Of a stretch of DNA of 64,000 nt, positions 1 through 10,146 are shown one piece after another. Where the stretch lies: assembly GCA_032622095.1 (NCBI GenBank), contig CP136064.1:189953794-190017793 (forward strand), read 5' to 3'. A program made the position numbers and the translations under genes. Below the pieces are notes generated by a model. The model was not told the origin of the DNA, ran no database searches, and worked only from the letters and a program-made list of their open reading frames with translations. This DNA comes from Siphonodentalium dalli. Its lineage: Eukaryota; Mollusca; Scaphopoda; Gadilida; Siphonodentaliidae. How positions within the stretch are numbered: position 1 is the first letter of the stretch; each line of letters opens with the position of its first letter.

Positions 1-410
1 AACATATTTAGACATCTCAAGACACGTAAGACCCAATAACTTAATATACAGAATAGATACATCTATTGCCTGAGTGACTAATATTTATATTTGTTACAAT
101 GGGGTCAAATAGTTGCGAAGCCAGCACCACAATTCTTTCACTCCATAGTAAATATTAAAACAACTTCTAAAGAATTATTTATTTACCTTATATTTGGTAT
201 GGAGCCTCCTTGGTTTACTGGAGTTCAGATTTGTTAACATCACGTCACCAAGTCAATTACTTGCGAAGCCACAGCCATAGTAATTCTCAAAACAACTTCT
301 TAAGAACAATTGACCAGGTCAGTCGCGCAATTATTGGAAGAGCCACGGTCAATCATTTTTTTTTAAACCAAATTTTACATTTAAATTATTCCTTTATTTA
401 ACCAACAAAA
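1..410. repeat. Fragment of a ~190-bp-period interspersed tandem repeat
   Basis: Two degenerate units carry the phrases TCAAATAGTTGCGAAGCCAG, ATATTTGGTATGGAGCCTCC and CAACTTCTTAAGAAC. The same phrases recur at 28480-29160 and 30660-31150. No coding potential is visible; short open frames here are chance. Confidence 0.7.
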
Positions 411-855
411 AAAATTAAATGAGAAAATTAACTTTTACTACTCGCTAAATTTTATCTTTTAATTATTTCATTTAAATTTTATACTAAAATAAAAAAATAT
501 ACAGTCCCAGTATTTACAGTATACTAAGTTCAAGTCTTTATAATCTGTTGAGTAATAATCATTTACTTGCTTTGTTAGTAATAATTTGAAGGATTACTTG
601 TTTAAACGCAATTGTTAGCAAAATATTTTATGTATTTTTTATAATTTCTATTTATATGTAATACTATAATCTTGGTGGCGTTACCATTTCTGACTATGGT
701 TTTCTTGTAATTATTACGGAGATGTTTACATCGACTGACACAGTGTGTGTTTTGTGGATATCAAATACACCTAGCGGGGAATCTAATTCAAATCTTGTGC
801 TTTAGTAACTAGGATCATAATCACACTTAATTTGTTTGCATTTTTCAGACAACAC
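411..855. other. AT-rich DNA, nothing recognised
   Basis: AT-rich intergenic sequence. The phrase TTTGTTTGCATTTTTCA near 832 also occurs near 23269, so the right part is probably an old repeat. Confidence 0.5.
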
Positions 856-863
856 CACAAACT

Positions 864-2038
864 CAGGGATGTGGCTAGAGGGTCTCCACTGGGGGGGTGT
901 CCACCTTGGGAATTTCCAACTAACTGCCCCCCCCCCCCCCTTGAGTCGGAATCACACCAACACAACTTTTTGCATAATTCCATTTGCACCCCCCCCCCCC
1001 CCCTTGAGTCGAAATCGCACCAACACAACTGTTTGCATAATTCCATTTGCACCCCCCTTGTACCTCATGCTCAGGCCTAATTTCCTATATATAAGCCATG
1101 CTTCTATTTTTCCAGTATGAGAACATTAAGATATTTTAACCTGAAAATTGCCCCCCAAAAAAACAACTAGTGATCTAATTCCAGACAAATGCACACAGCT
1201 ACCGACAACAGACCAGGAAACACCGGGCCGACCATGGTTGTTTGGCCCGGTGTGAGAAAATTTTGAAAACTATATACAAGAAAATCGCAAATCCTAGCAT
1301 CTAGACTGGCCTCAACTGAAGCTTTCCTAGTGTTGGAAATTTCAAATCTCATGCTCCCCCTCAGGTTGGAAAATTCTTCAACTGATGACCATTTATGTCT
1401 ACAAGTTTGACCAAATGTAGTAAAATATTGTTTTGCTAAACTAATTAGCAGTTTTGTATTGGCCATGTGGATGGGGCAATGACACACCGGGCCGACCATG
1501 GTTCGGCCCGGTGTGCGAATTTTTTTTAATCTGAACAAGAAAATCGCAAAATCCTAACATCTAGACTAGCCTCAAGCCTTCCTACTGTTGGAAATTTCAA
1601 ACCCTACACCTACACTTAGGTTGGAAAATTTCCAACTGATGACAATTCCAATGACAATGTTGACCAATTGTATGACAATATTGTTTTCTTATATTAACTA
1701 GAAGTTTTTGACTGGCCACGGGGGAGGGACCAGGACACAAGCTTTCCAAGTGTTGGAAATTTCCAACCTGTCACCCCCCTAAGGTTGGAAAATTTCCAAC
1801 TGATGTCCATTTCTGTCAAAAATTTTGACAAAAAATAGGAACATATGCAAATATTGGTCGAAAAACAATAAATTCCCCCAATAAATTGTTTTATAATCAA
1901 ACTACAAGAACATTTTCAACCTACTGTTGGTGTGAAATTTCGTTGTGGCAGGTATGAAATTTCCAACTATTGAAAATATAGCTCTCTGCTGGGGGGGGGG
2001 GTGAGACACCCCCACACCCCCCTCTGGCCACATCCCTG
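864..2038 (+). mobile_element. hAT-like non-autonomous DNA transposon, copy 1
   Basis: The left end reads CAGGGATGTGGCTAGAGGG and the right end is its near-perfect inverted match, CCCTCTGGCCACATCCCTG. The flanks CACAAACT at 856-863 and CACAAACT at 2039-2046 form a perfect 8-bp target-site duplication. CAGGG ends with an 8-bp duplication are typical of the hAT superfamily. Inside lie poly-C tracts (about 926-940 and 991-1003), a G tract near 1991, and two to three diverged ~260-bp units with palindromic GGAAATTTCC phrases and a CCGGGCCGACCATGGT hairpin (about 1223 and 1487). There is no transposase, so mobility would depend on a partner element elsewhere. A shorter inverted copy is at 16038-17008. 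Confidence 0.88.
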
Positions 2039-2046
2039 CACAAACT

Positions 2047-2250
2047 CCACTACAAGCGTTAAAGACATATCATGTGCTTATTTCACTATACTTAAAACTG
2101 GCATTTTACGACTCAGCCACTACACCCATTTTAAGAATGCGACATTAAACAATGGATGTACCTTTTCTTAAAACACAACATCTGAACTACCGGCACGCAC
2201 ACATACACAGTCCGCCAATCGTCCCGAACACATCGCCGATAACAAACGAG
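2047..2250. other. Intergenic, nothing recognised
   Basis: Short stretch between the hAT-like element and a LINE fragment. No ORF or repeat identified. Confidence 0.4.
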
Positions 2251-2275
2251 AGTTCGCCAACGAGAGTCACTATGT

Positions 2276-2578
2276 TTGATTTATAGTGAAAAAAAGAAAA
2301 CGATCAGTGGAAATAAAATACAAACGTATAGATTATTCAAGTCAAAGGATGAAATTGAACCATACATTGTCAATGCGCGATCTGGCAAAGCGAGAATTCT
2401 ATTCGCAAGATTGAGAATCAGTAATCATCGACTACAAATCGAAAAAGGGAGACACAAACAGCCCCCAAAACCTGCGAGAGAAAGATTGTGTTCTGCGTGT
2501 AATTCAAAACAAATTGAATCAGAATATCATTTCATCTTAGAATGTCAGTCATACGAAAGTATTCGTGAAGCTTATTAA
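2276..2578 (+). pseudogene. LINE ORF2 C-terminal fragment
   Basis: The 100-residue frame ends in a zinc-knuckle-like pattern (C-x2-C about 92 residues in, then H-x4-C). It is preceded by an LRISNHRLQIEKGRH segment that parallels LCKFRTSNHKLPIETGRW in the complete LINE at 6.5-15.4 kb. It is therefore the tail of a related CR1/Jockey-type ORF2. No reverse transcriptase precedes it, so the copy is strongly 5'-truncated. The start methionine is not a true start. Confidence 0.7.
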
Positions 2579-3000
2579 TGGACATAATTGCAACGTGCCC
2601 TCATTTCTTAGAAATGACAAATTATGAGAAGTTCAGATTTATTATGCAGAATGAACAAATTGCAACCGTTAACGTTATATGCGATATGATCCGGTCTTTC
2701 TTCACTATTCGAGACAATATACATATATCTAATAAAAGCAAGTATACCTGAGATTTTATGACAGTACATTCACGAGAACGTATATGCATATCGTATGTGA
2801 TTACTCATGTTAAATTATTCCTTATGTTGATATATGTTGTATTTATTATATGTGCAACTGCCCATTGGGTGTATTTTGCATTAAATTACGTTGTGTTCTG
2901 GCAATTTTGATACAAAGATCATTAAAATACTTGCTTTGAGCAAGTTTATTAGATGTGTGTCCCAGCGGAGTGTTTCACATCATTTTAACAGTCTTAGACA
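2579..3000. other. Probable 3' tail of the LINE fragment, then unassigned DNA
   Basis: AT-rich and without ORFs. The 5' half is probably LINE 3' UTR by position; no tail repeat is visible. Confidence 0.35.
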
Positions 3001-3009
3001 TTTATCATG

Positions 3010-3245
3010 TGTTTCAAATTGTCATCACATTTAAGCGATATTAACGCTCTTTATTGTTACCATATCAGTAATATGATGAACATGAACGCTCTTTTGTTGA
3101 TTCCTGTTGACGACTTGTTCTATGATTTGAATAGGTCATATTCTTGCAAACAATATCCATATCGAATATTTAGCGGACCCGGATTGCAGTATATATGCCA
3201 AAAGAGAACACAACTCAGTGAAAATAAGTGCCTTAAATCGTGCTG
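3010..3245 (+). repeat. Direct repeat, copy A
   Basis: About 230 bp matching 5310-5535 in the same orientation. Shared phrases include TTGTTCTATGATTTGAAT, TTGCAGTAT and AAAAGAGAACACAACTC. The 2.3-kb spacing resembles an LTR pair. No TG...CA termini, primer-binding site or gag/pol lies between them, so a segmental repeat is equally likely. Confidence 0.6.
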
Positions 3246-5305
3246 TTAAAGGCACGGGCGGCGTTGGTTTCAGAAATATTCATATTCGTTCAAATCGCCA
3301 TCAACGGAAGGAATATTAAAATATATATAGTTTTGTTCATATGTCAAACATAATCAGCGCGTAAATAGTATATTGTCGACAAGACGTACGATGTTGTACG
3401 TAAACAAGAACTTTCTCGTGTTACGTAAGTTTTGCTTCTGTTTACACAACAGCGCAATTCTATTGGTTAATCACACACAAATGATATAAACGCTCTTTAT
3501 TATTTACATATCAGGAAAACAGTAACAAATAGCGCTCTTTATGTTTACCATATCCGGATCTAAACAAAGCCAGGTTCTGTAACGTTTTTTTGCTTTTGTT
3601 TACATAACAAATGAAAAACATTTGACAATAACATACTGTTTATGCGATATTTCTGATTGGTATAAGAACAAGGTCTGTCTATATTTTACTATTATTTCTG
3701 TTAATGGCGGTTTTTGACGCAGCTGAATATTTTAACAGCATACCCACCGCCAACGTTGCCCCCATCTTTAACGTATCAATGTTAACGTTTCCAGACCAAA
3801 CTCACAAACAAAACAAAACAGATTCACAATCCGGGAAGTCATTGTTCGTCGATTGATAATATGCATATAACTACTTTGAATGTTTCAGGACAAGGTGCAT
3901 CTATTAGCAAAATCAACTGTACCTCACCGACAACTGCAGACAACATTACTATAATTACCCTCACAAAAGCTGCATGGTTTGGCAACTTGATGAACATCTG
4001 CCTCAACTACAGCTGGAAGTGGCGCTTCTGTGTCTCAAAGTCAGAGAGTTCCGTTGTCGTATACAATGAATCGAAACAACAACACACAAGCCAACACAGA
4101 TCGTGTTTCTTGGGAGTGACACAATCGATGAAAATACCGACTGTCGCCATCTGGACATTTCATAAGGAAAATTCGGCAACACTGTTTATCGTGCTACAAA
4201 TATCTCTGAAGAGTTGAGAAAAACATACTTTTCTATCGTTGGAAAGAAATCCTTAAGTATGTGCACCACTCTCAAAATGAATAATCTCCTATATACACAC
4301 GGTTATGCTTACAAAGGCGCTTTATGGCTCTGAACTCCTATATCAACAGACAACAGACGACAATGCTCTCTATATACATAATTGGAAATGGTTTCCGTAC
4401 CTGTAAAGAGCACATCCAGAATCTTCCAACAAGGGCGAGTACAAACCTCTCACTCAGTCTCATGTGAGTTCTACCGATGAGTCACCAACTACACACATGA
4501 GAAAACTTCTCTTCCTCAGCGAACTTATCCACTTGCCTGCGACTCGAGACTCCTTTGCGAATTTTCCTGAAAAACCTCTATATATGCACCATTTATTCAA
4601 TGCGAATACCACCGGTTATGTGAAAGACATCATCGATGTTCTAGAAATGTACAACCTGTCTTCTTATCATTAAGAATTCATATCGTCTGGACCATTCCCA
4701 AAAGAAGACAATTTGGAAACAACTCGTCAATTCGACCGCGAGAGCTCACTATATATAGTCAACGTGATGCATGGACTTCAGCAGTGGGCACCATCCATGT
4801 TCGCTCTGCAAATCTTCTCCTTATTCACAACCAGCATGCATCTCTCAATCTGGAGTTTGCACTTCTCGCTGCCCATTAATTCTAACAAGAGTTTGGAACT
4901 AAAAATCTTGATATATATTGCTGTTCGAGAACAATACCCGATGCATGTTGTGTGGCCAGTGGCCACATATATAGCAATGAAATTAGACATATTATGTACT
5001 GACTCGTGTAGATCTGCCACCATGTACAGACTCCGATATAATTATGGACAGGTGTATGGTTATCGATAGCTTGGATATCCAAATATCCAGTTACATGGAT
5101 GTCCTCCCAAATGGCCATTTAAATGCGCTGTTACTTGGCACGCAGTACCAAGCTTGGTCTTCATATCCCGACTGAGTCATGGGAGCAGGAACGATGACAT
5201 TCACATGCCATTTGCGGGTTAACATTACTACATGTAACAAGAACGCAATATACATTGAGCGCACGAGTTGCTGATTCTCATAAATAATATATTCTGTTTC
5301 TAGAT
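3246..5305. other. Decayed repeat DNA, no gene recognised
   Basis: Several short frames (for example 3861-4217 and 4713-5069) show no known domain. Short phrases such as CGCTCTTTATTATTTACATA and TTTGTTTACATAACA recur, suggesting old interspersed repeats. Confidence 0.4.
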
Positions 5306-5309
5306 GTCC

Positions 5310-5535
5310 TCACATAAGCGATATTAACGCCCTTTATTGTTACCGTATCAGTAATAAGATAAACGTGAACGTCTTTTGTTGATTCCTTTCCAGTAGACGA
5401 ATTGTTCTATGATTTGAATGGGTCATTCTCTTGTAAAGAATGTCTATATCGAATAGTTAACGGAGTTGAATTGCAGTATGCAGTATGCAAAAAGAGAACA
5501 CAACTCGGTGCAATTAGAAGTCTTAAACCAATGTT
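5310..5535 (+). repeat. Direct repeat, copy B
   Basis: Second copy of the repeat at 3010-3245, diverged by substitutions and small indels. It includes a duplicated CAGTATG. Confidence 0.6.
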
Positions 5536-6405
5536 ACCGTTCCCAACGTTCCCAACGTCCATTGATAATATGCATAACTATATCGACCTCAAGAATACAA
5601 CAGGGCAAACAGTGCTCCAAATACTGTCTTCGTTTCACGCATGAAACAAACTACTGCAGCTTCTTTACACGTGCTCATGCAGTTGCTGCATTCTTCGTTA
5701 ACACAATTTTGTTTGAATATTGATGTAGGCGCGATAACTCAAAGCTCAAGAGAAAACTGAAGGCTGCCTATTTGGTCGGCAATAATATTCCACGTAACAC
5801 CTTACACCGCTATATATAGTCAAAGAATAATATCTTTATGAGTTTCGATCTGTTTGTTATACTAGGATTAAGTATCTAGTATTGTACGCAAGATCATCAT
5901 CAGAGGCGAGCGTTTCATGTTAAAATAAATGTTAATTTAAATATGGTGACCAACTCTTGTGGATGGTGCGAGTGTAGTAGACATGCATATTAGTGTCTAT
6001 ATATCACTATAATCTTAGTGTGCGTTATTTGGTAAAACTTTACTGCATCATTGTGAGTGCATTGTATCCAACCCTAGATTTGTAATAAACTAGTTTCAGT
6101 GGAATAGTTTCGAATTAATTCGATTTTGTCTAGGATGGTGTTGGTTATATAGTGGTGGTTATAGCATACGAGTTGATATAATTAAAAACTAATTAAACCT
6201 GGCCCACGAGTGACATACAATTGTTCATTGCAATATGAATTCCGCCTTCTCCTAGATCGATTATTTCTGTCATTTTATGATAGTCTTGGAATGGAGTGCT
6301 TCTTAACAACTCAATAATGAATTAGCATGAAATGAGAGGTGAAGAAGGAACATGTATACACTATTTACAACATAGTCATCGTCATCTTCAATTTGTCCTC
6401 ACCGT
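5536..6405. other. Intergenic, nothing recognised
   Basis: AT-rich, without significant ORFs or recognised repeats. Confidence 0.4.
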
Positions 6406-6407
6406 CG

Positions 6408-6476
6408 ACTTTATCATCATCATCATCATCATCGTCGTCGTCGTCATCTTCGTCGTCGTCGTCATCGTCATCATTA
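6408..6476 (+). repeat. CAT/CGT trinucleotide microsatellite
   Basis: Imperfect run of ATC, GTC and TTC triplets immediately before the 5' end of the long LINE. Confidence 0.9.
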
Positions 6477-6492
6477 TTTAGGGCTTCCGGTT

Positions 6493-6503
6493 AAGATGGC
6501 GGC
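6493..6503 (+). promoter_or_regulatory. YY1-like motif at the LINE 5' end
   Basis: AAGATGGCGGC matches the YY1/Pho consensus and lies about 12 bp inside the inferred LINE start. Human L1 has a YY1 site at a comparable place, where it directs accurate initiation. Function here is inferred. Confidence 0.45.
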
Positions 6504-6774
6504 GACAGTTTGTTTATGAATTTCGGTCCCGAAGATTTTGATAAAAACCACACGATACAGTCAATCGGAGTGTGCAAACTAGCACAATTGGATAATCTTA
6601 ATATTGTAATTGAACTGTCAGAGATTTAGCTTCAAAAGATGTCTTCTAAGCTGAAAAGACCATTGACGGTTAAATTTCAAATTGGAAAGTTCACCAGAGT
6701 ACGCGAAGCCGACGTACTCAGGAGCGTTGAGCGAGTAGTCCCATTGGACGAAATCCGTGCTATTCTTGTTAATA

Positions 6775-6784
6775 AGGATTACTG
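6775..6784 (+). repeat. 10-bp target-site duplication, left copy
   Basis: AGGATTACTG here is repeated at 8759-8768. Removing one copy and the DNA between restores the LINE ORF1 frame exactly. Confidence 0.85.
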
Positions 6785-6879
6785 TAGTTCCGGGGAAACT
6801 CGAAAGATTTACACTCTTTTGAGTTTCGGCTTGCGTGTGTACATTTTGTATCTGATCCTCATACCTTTTCTATTTACAG

Positions 6880-6989
6880 GCGATAAAGGACTCCTGGCGC
6901 CAGATTCTGCTTGGTTCTCTTCTTATGGTGACAATAAAGACAAGATTCCACCAAAAGTTCCGAAATCCACACCTTGTTGTGCTAAATAA
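6880..6989 (+). pseudogene. Captured terminal exon of a cellular gene, copy 1
   Basis: A splice acceptor (polypyrimidine tract then CTATTTACAG) precedes a 110-bp frame of about 36 codons ending in ...PKSTPCCAK and TAA. The stop overlaps an AATAAA polyadenylation signal. An inverted second copy of identical length lies at 8550-8659. This copy has Ala and Ser where the other has Val and Tyr (GLLAPDSAWFSS against GLLVPDYAWFSY). The parent gene was not recognised. Confidence 0.55.
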
Positions 6990-7429
6990 AAGACATTTGT
7001 CATTTGTCAATTTTGCGCAAACACAATTTATTTCCTGGTTACGTTCGTTTTGACTTTCTGTTCCAGCATGTCAAATTGTTGTCATGCGCAGTGCCCTTAC
7101 AAATTGCACCGGATATCGGAGATACTATATACCGAGACCAACCAATAACAAACGCTAACTACCGAGAACAAGTCTAAATGTGATAATTAAGTCATAATAA
7201 TGTTTAATTATAGTGAATGTATCAGTCTTGAGTGGATATTATATCATATTTGACATTTAAAATGACATATTATGGGTATACCGATAACTTGAAACATCAT
7301 TTAAATTCTTTATTCTCATCACCCATTTAATGCATACACAAATATAATATAATGCATACATAAATAAACATATTTAATGATTTGTCAGGATACCTGAATT
7401 ATAATGAATAGCCAGGTTTATTAGATATA

Positions 7430-7562
7430 TATATATAATATATATTATATTATATAATATATATTATATTATATATGTTAAATATGTTATATATGTTTTT
7501 ACATATGACATATATATATATATATATTATATATATATATTATATTATACATATTATATATA

Positions 7563-7604
<42 letters not shown>

Positions 7605-7610
7605 TATATA
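7430..7610. repeat. AT microsatellite, left part
   Basis: Runs of TA and TATATTA form the centre of the palindromic element. They continue at 7972-8110 after the Helitron. Confidence 0.9.
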
Positions 7611-7971
7611 TCAACTATATATTTTGGGTTGGGACTTCTGCCTGTATGTGTGTGTGTTAGCTGTGGCCTGGAAAACTGCCCTACAGATTTTGACGAAATT
7701 TGATACCTAAGGGTATTTATTTCCGGGGATTGTTTTGGACGGGTCAAACGTAATCCCGACCTAACCTTGACCTTCAAAAGGGTCAATTCAAGGTCAAATC
7801 GGGTAAAATCAGACTGATTTCTACGGGTACTTTTGTCGGGTACTTTTGTCCGGGCAGTGTTTTGGACGGGTCAAATCGTGACCACACTGACCTTCAAAAT
7901 GGACAATTCAAGGTCAATTCGCCGAAAAGCAGAGGGGAAACAGCCCGGACGAAGTCGGGTCCACCTGCTAG
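7611..7971 (+). mobile_element. Short non-autonomous Helitron
   Basis: It starts TCAACTATATATTTTGGG after an A and ends with hairpin CCCGGAC-GAA-GTCGGG, then TCCACCTG and CTAG before a T. TC start, subterminal 3' hairpin, CTAG end and insertion between A and T are the Helitron signature. There is no Rep/helicase ORF. It sits inside the AT microsatellite of the palindromic element, which is itself inside the LINE: three nested insertions. Confidence 0.82.
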
Positions 7972-8549
7972 TTATATATAATATATATTATATAACATGT
8001 ATATTATATTATATATATTATAATATAATATATATATGATATATATAATATATATACCATATATAACAAATATGATATAATCTATATTAATATTTAATAT
8101 ATATATTCTATATATATCTAATAAACCTGGCTATTCATAATAATTCAGGTTTCCGGGCAAATCATTAAACATGTTTATTTATGTATGCATTATATTATAT
8201 TTGTGTATGCATTGTGATGAGAATAAAGAATTCAATTGATGTTTCAAGTTATCGGTATACCCATAATATATGTCATTTTAAATGTCAAACATGGTATAAT
8301 ATCCACTTAAGACTGATACATTCACTATAATTAAACATTATTATGACTTAATTATCACATTTAGACTTGTTCTCGGTAGTTAGCGTTTGTTATTGGTTGG
8401 TCTCGGTATATAGTATCTCCGATATCCGGTGCAATTTGAACGATGGCACTGCGCATGACAACAATTTGACATGCTGGAACAGAAAGTCAAACGAACGTAA
8501 CCAGGAAATAAATTGTGTTTGCGCAAAATTGACAAATGATAAATGTCTT

Positions 8550-8659
8550 TTATTTAGCACAACAAGGTGTGGATTTCGGAACTTTTGGTGGAATCTTGTC
8601 TTTATTGTCACCATAATAAGAGAACCAAGCATAATCTGGCACCAGGAGTCCTTTATCGC
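8550..8659 (-). pseudogene. Captured terminal exon of a cellular gene, copy 2
   Basis: Same exon as at 6880-6989 but on the minus strand: acceptor CTATTTACAG, 110 bp, open to TAA inside AATAAA. The encoded segment contains GLLVPDYAWFSYYGDNKDK. Aromatic and Pro/Lys-rich composition suggests a genuine protein C-terminus, but no family is assigned. Confidence 0.55.
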
Positions 8660-10077
8660 CTGTAAATAGAAAAGGTATGAGCTTCAGATAGACACTGATA
8701 GTACGGAAGTAGAGTCTCAATACAGATGTATATCATGTATTGTGACTCAATAGGGTCTAGGATTACTGCTTTATCACTGTGAGTACGCCAGATATTAAGC
8801 ATGACATTATGAGTAAGGGGTTGAGATTATATGGTCAACAAATCCGCCCAGCTGATGTTGATGGGAACCTGACATAATTAACTCTGAAAGATGTCCCTTT
8901 CGAACTTGGTGATGAGGACCTGCTGAAAGCTCTATCTGATTTTGGAACTGTTATGTCAAAGACAATGCGTCATGGTCGTGTATTTGACACTATTATTGAT
9001 AACTGTACCAGAACTGTGCAAATAATGGAATGTAAAGAGATCCCCGCCATTATTCACATTCAAGGAATCGACATCAGAGCATTCTCTGATAAAACTAAGC
9101 AAGAATGTCAGGACTGCGATCAATGTCACTTCCCGAATGAATTGTGTAATGCAGCTATCGAGTCGCGACGCAAATGCGGAAACTGCTTATCTAGGTCACA
9201 TAGTACTATGGAATGTCGCAACCCAACTGTGTGTAGGATATTTGGCCTAGAAAACCACAAATCGTATCAATGTGATCAACGTGCCAGAAACGGACAAAGC
9301 CAATATGGCCATTCAGACCACACTGACGAACGCTCACAGCAGTCGAGTAACACTGGAGGCACTCATCCAATTGGTCACACTAATAACAAGACCAATCAAG
9401 TTTTCAATACAACCGCTACGCCAATCACGATCAAGCCCGATGGCAACAAGAATAAGAGCAAGCCAATAATAGACTCATTGGTTTTGGGAGCAAGTAATTG
9501 CAGAAACATAATTATTGACAAGCCGAATGTGAGAGTAGTGTATTCGTCAGGAGCTTCTTTTCAACACGTCAGCAGACTCGTTGGGAAAGCCAAAGCTTAC
9601 AGGGATGTTATACCTGATAACATCTTGAGCGTGACAATCCATCTGGGCACAAACGACTTGACGGACTCAAATGCTAACGCTAGTAGAGTAACGCTATGGT
9701 ATAACACAGCTCAGGAAATGGTGAAAAATGTTTTCCCAAACTCCAAAATAAACATTTGCTCCATACCACATCGAAGGGTGGTCGACGGGAAGTCGCAACC
9801 GCACAATGCAGAGGCCATACAAATAAATGGCTACATGAGTATGCACTGTGATGCTGACGAGAGATTCAATTTTGTTGACAATGACTTTATCTTCATGAAA
9901 GATGGTAACGTCAGAAAGACTTTTTTCAATGGCGAGCCAGATGTAGTGCATTTGAGCCCCAAAGGACAGAGTGCATTGATACACTCATTGAATGGCATCA
10001 TCCCCGATGCTGATGAGAATGAGAGGAAACGACGACGTGTTCAATCAACAGGTGGGGATGACACAATATGCACCGAA

Positions 10078-10080
10078 TGA
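10078..10080 (+). other. Single TGA separating LINE ORF1 and ORF2 in one frame
   Basis: ORF1 and the ORF2 endonuclease frame are the same reading frame. The codons from 10081 to the first ORF2 methionine at 10147 contain no stop. The TGA context is GAA-TGA-ATT. It may be a normal ORF1 stop with reinitiation, a readthrough site, or a nonsense mutation. Confidence 0.6.
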
Positions 10081-10146
10081 ATTATCTCATCCAATACAAT
10101 TGACAATTCAACAAAGGCATGTGGAAAATTTGAGCATGAAGGTTGC

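Larger units (their letters stand above)
6785..8758. mobile_element. 1.97-kb palindromic element inserted in LINE ORF1, carrying captured exon copies
   Basis: It is flanked by the 10-bp duplication AGGATTACTG (6775-6784, 8759-8768). Internally the left arm (about 6858-7435) is the inverted copy of the right arm (about 8112-8692), with roughly 90% or higher identity by eye. The centre is AT-repeat DNA holding a small Helitron. Each arm contains an exon-like segment with splice acceptor and stop codon, 3'-UTR-like DNA, and the phrase GTGATGAGAATAAAGAATT shared with the LINE 3' end. The outermost ~70 bp on each side are not inverted copies. Duplication length, inverted arms and captured gene DNA recall MULE/Pack-MULE elements, but no transposase is present and the extreme ends do not match, so the class is uncertain. 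Confidence 0.75.
6639..10080 (+). pseudogene. LINE ORF1: RNA-binding region, zinc knuckles, SGNH hydrolase domain
   Basis: The N-terminal 48 codons (6639-6784) and the continuation from 8769 join in the same frame once the inserted element and one copy of its 10-bp target duplication are removed. The joined frame is about 485 codons. One in-frame TAA lies at 8875-8877. Downstream are a CCHC knuckle (C-x2-C-x4-H-x4-C, about 9178-9220) and a second knuckle in which one cysteine is phenylalanine. An SGNH/GDSL-type esterase domain follows: block I reads V-L-G-A-S-N (Ser at 9493-9495, the usual Asp before it replaced by Ala), G-T-N-D is at 9646-9657 and D-V-V-H at 9940-9951. Esterase domains in ORF1 are known in CR1-clade LINEs. 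The frame ends at a TGA, beyond which the same frame stays open into ORF2. Confidence 0.85.

Noticed and set aside
3010-5535. An LTR retrotransposon with LTRs at 3010 and 5310
   Set aside because: No TG...CA ends, primer-binding site, polypurine tract, target duplication or gag/pol motifs.
7475-7786. Tyr/Ile-only frames in the AT repeat
   Set aside because: They translate TA microsatellite and Helitron end sequence.
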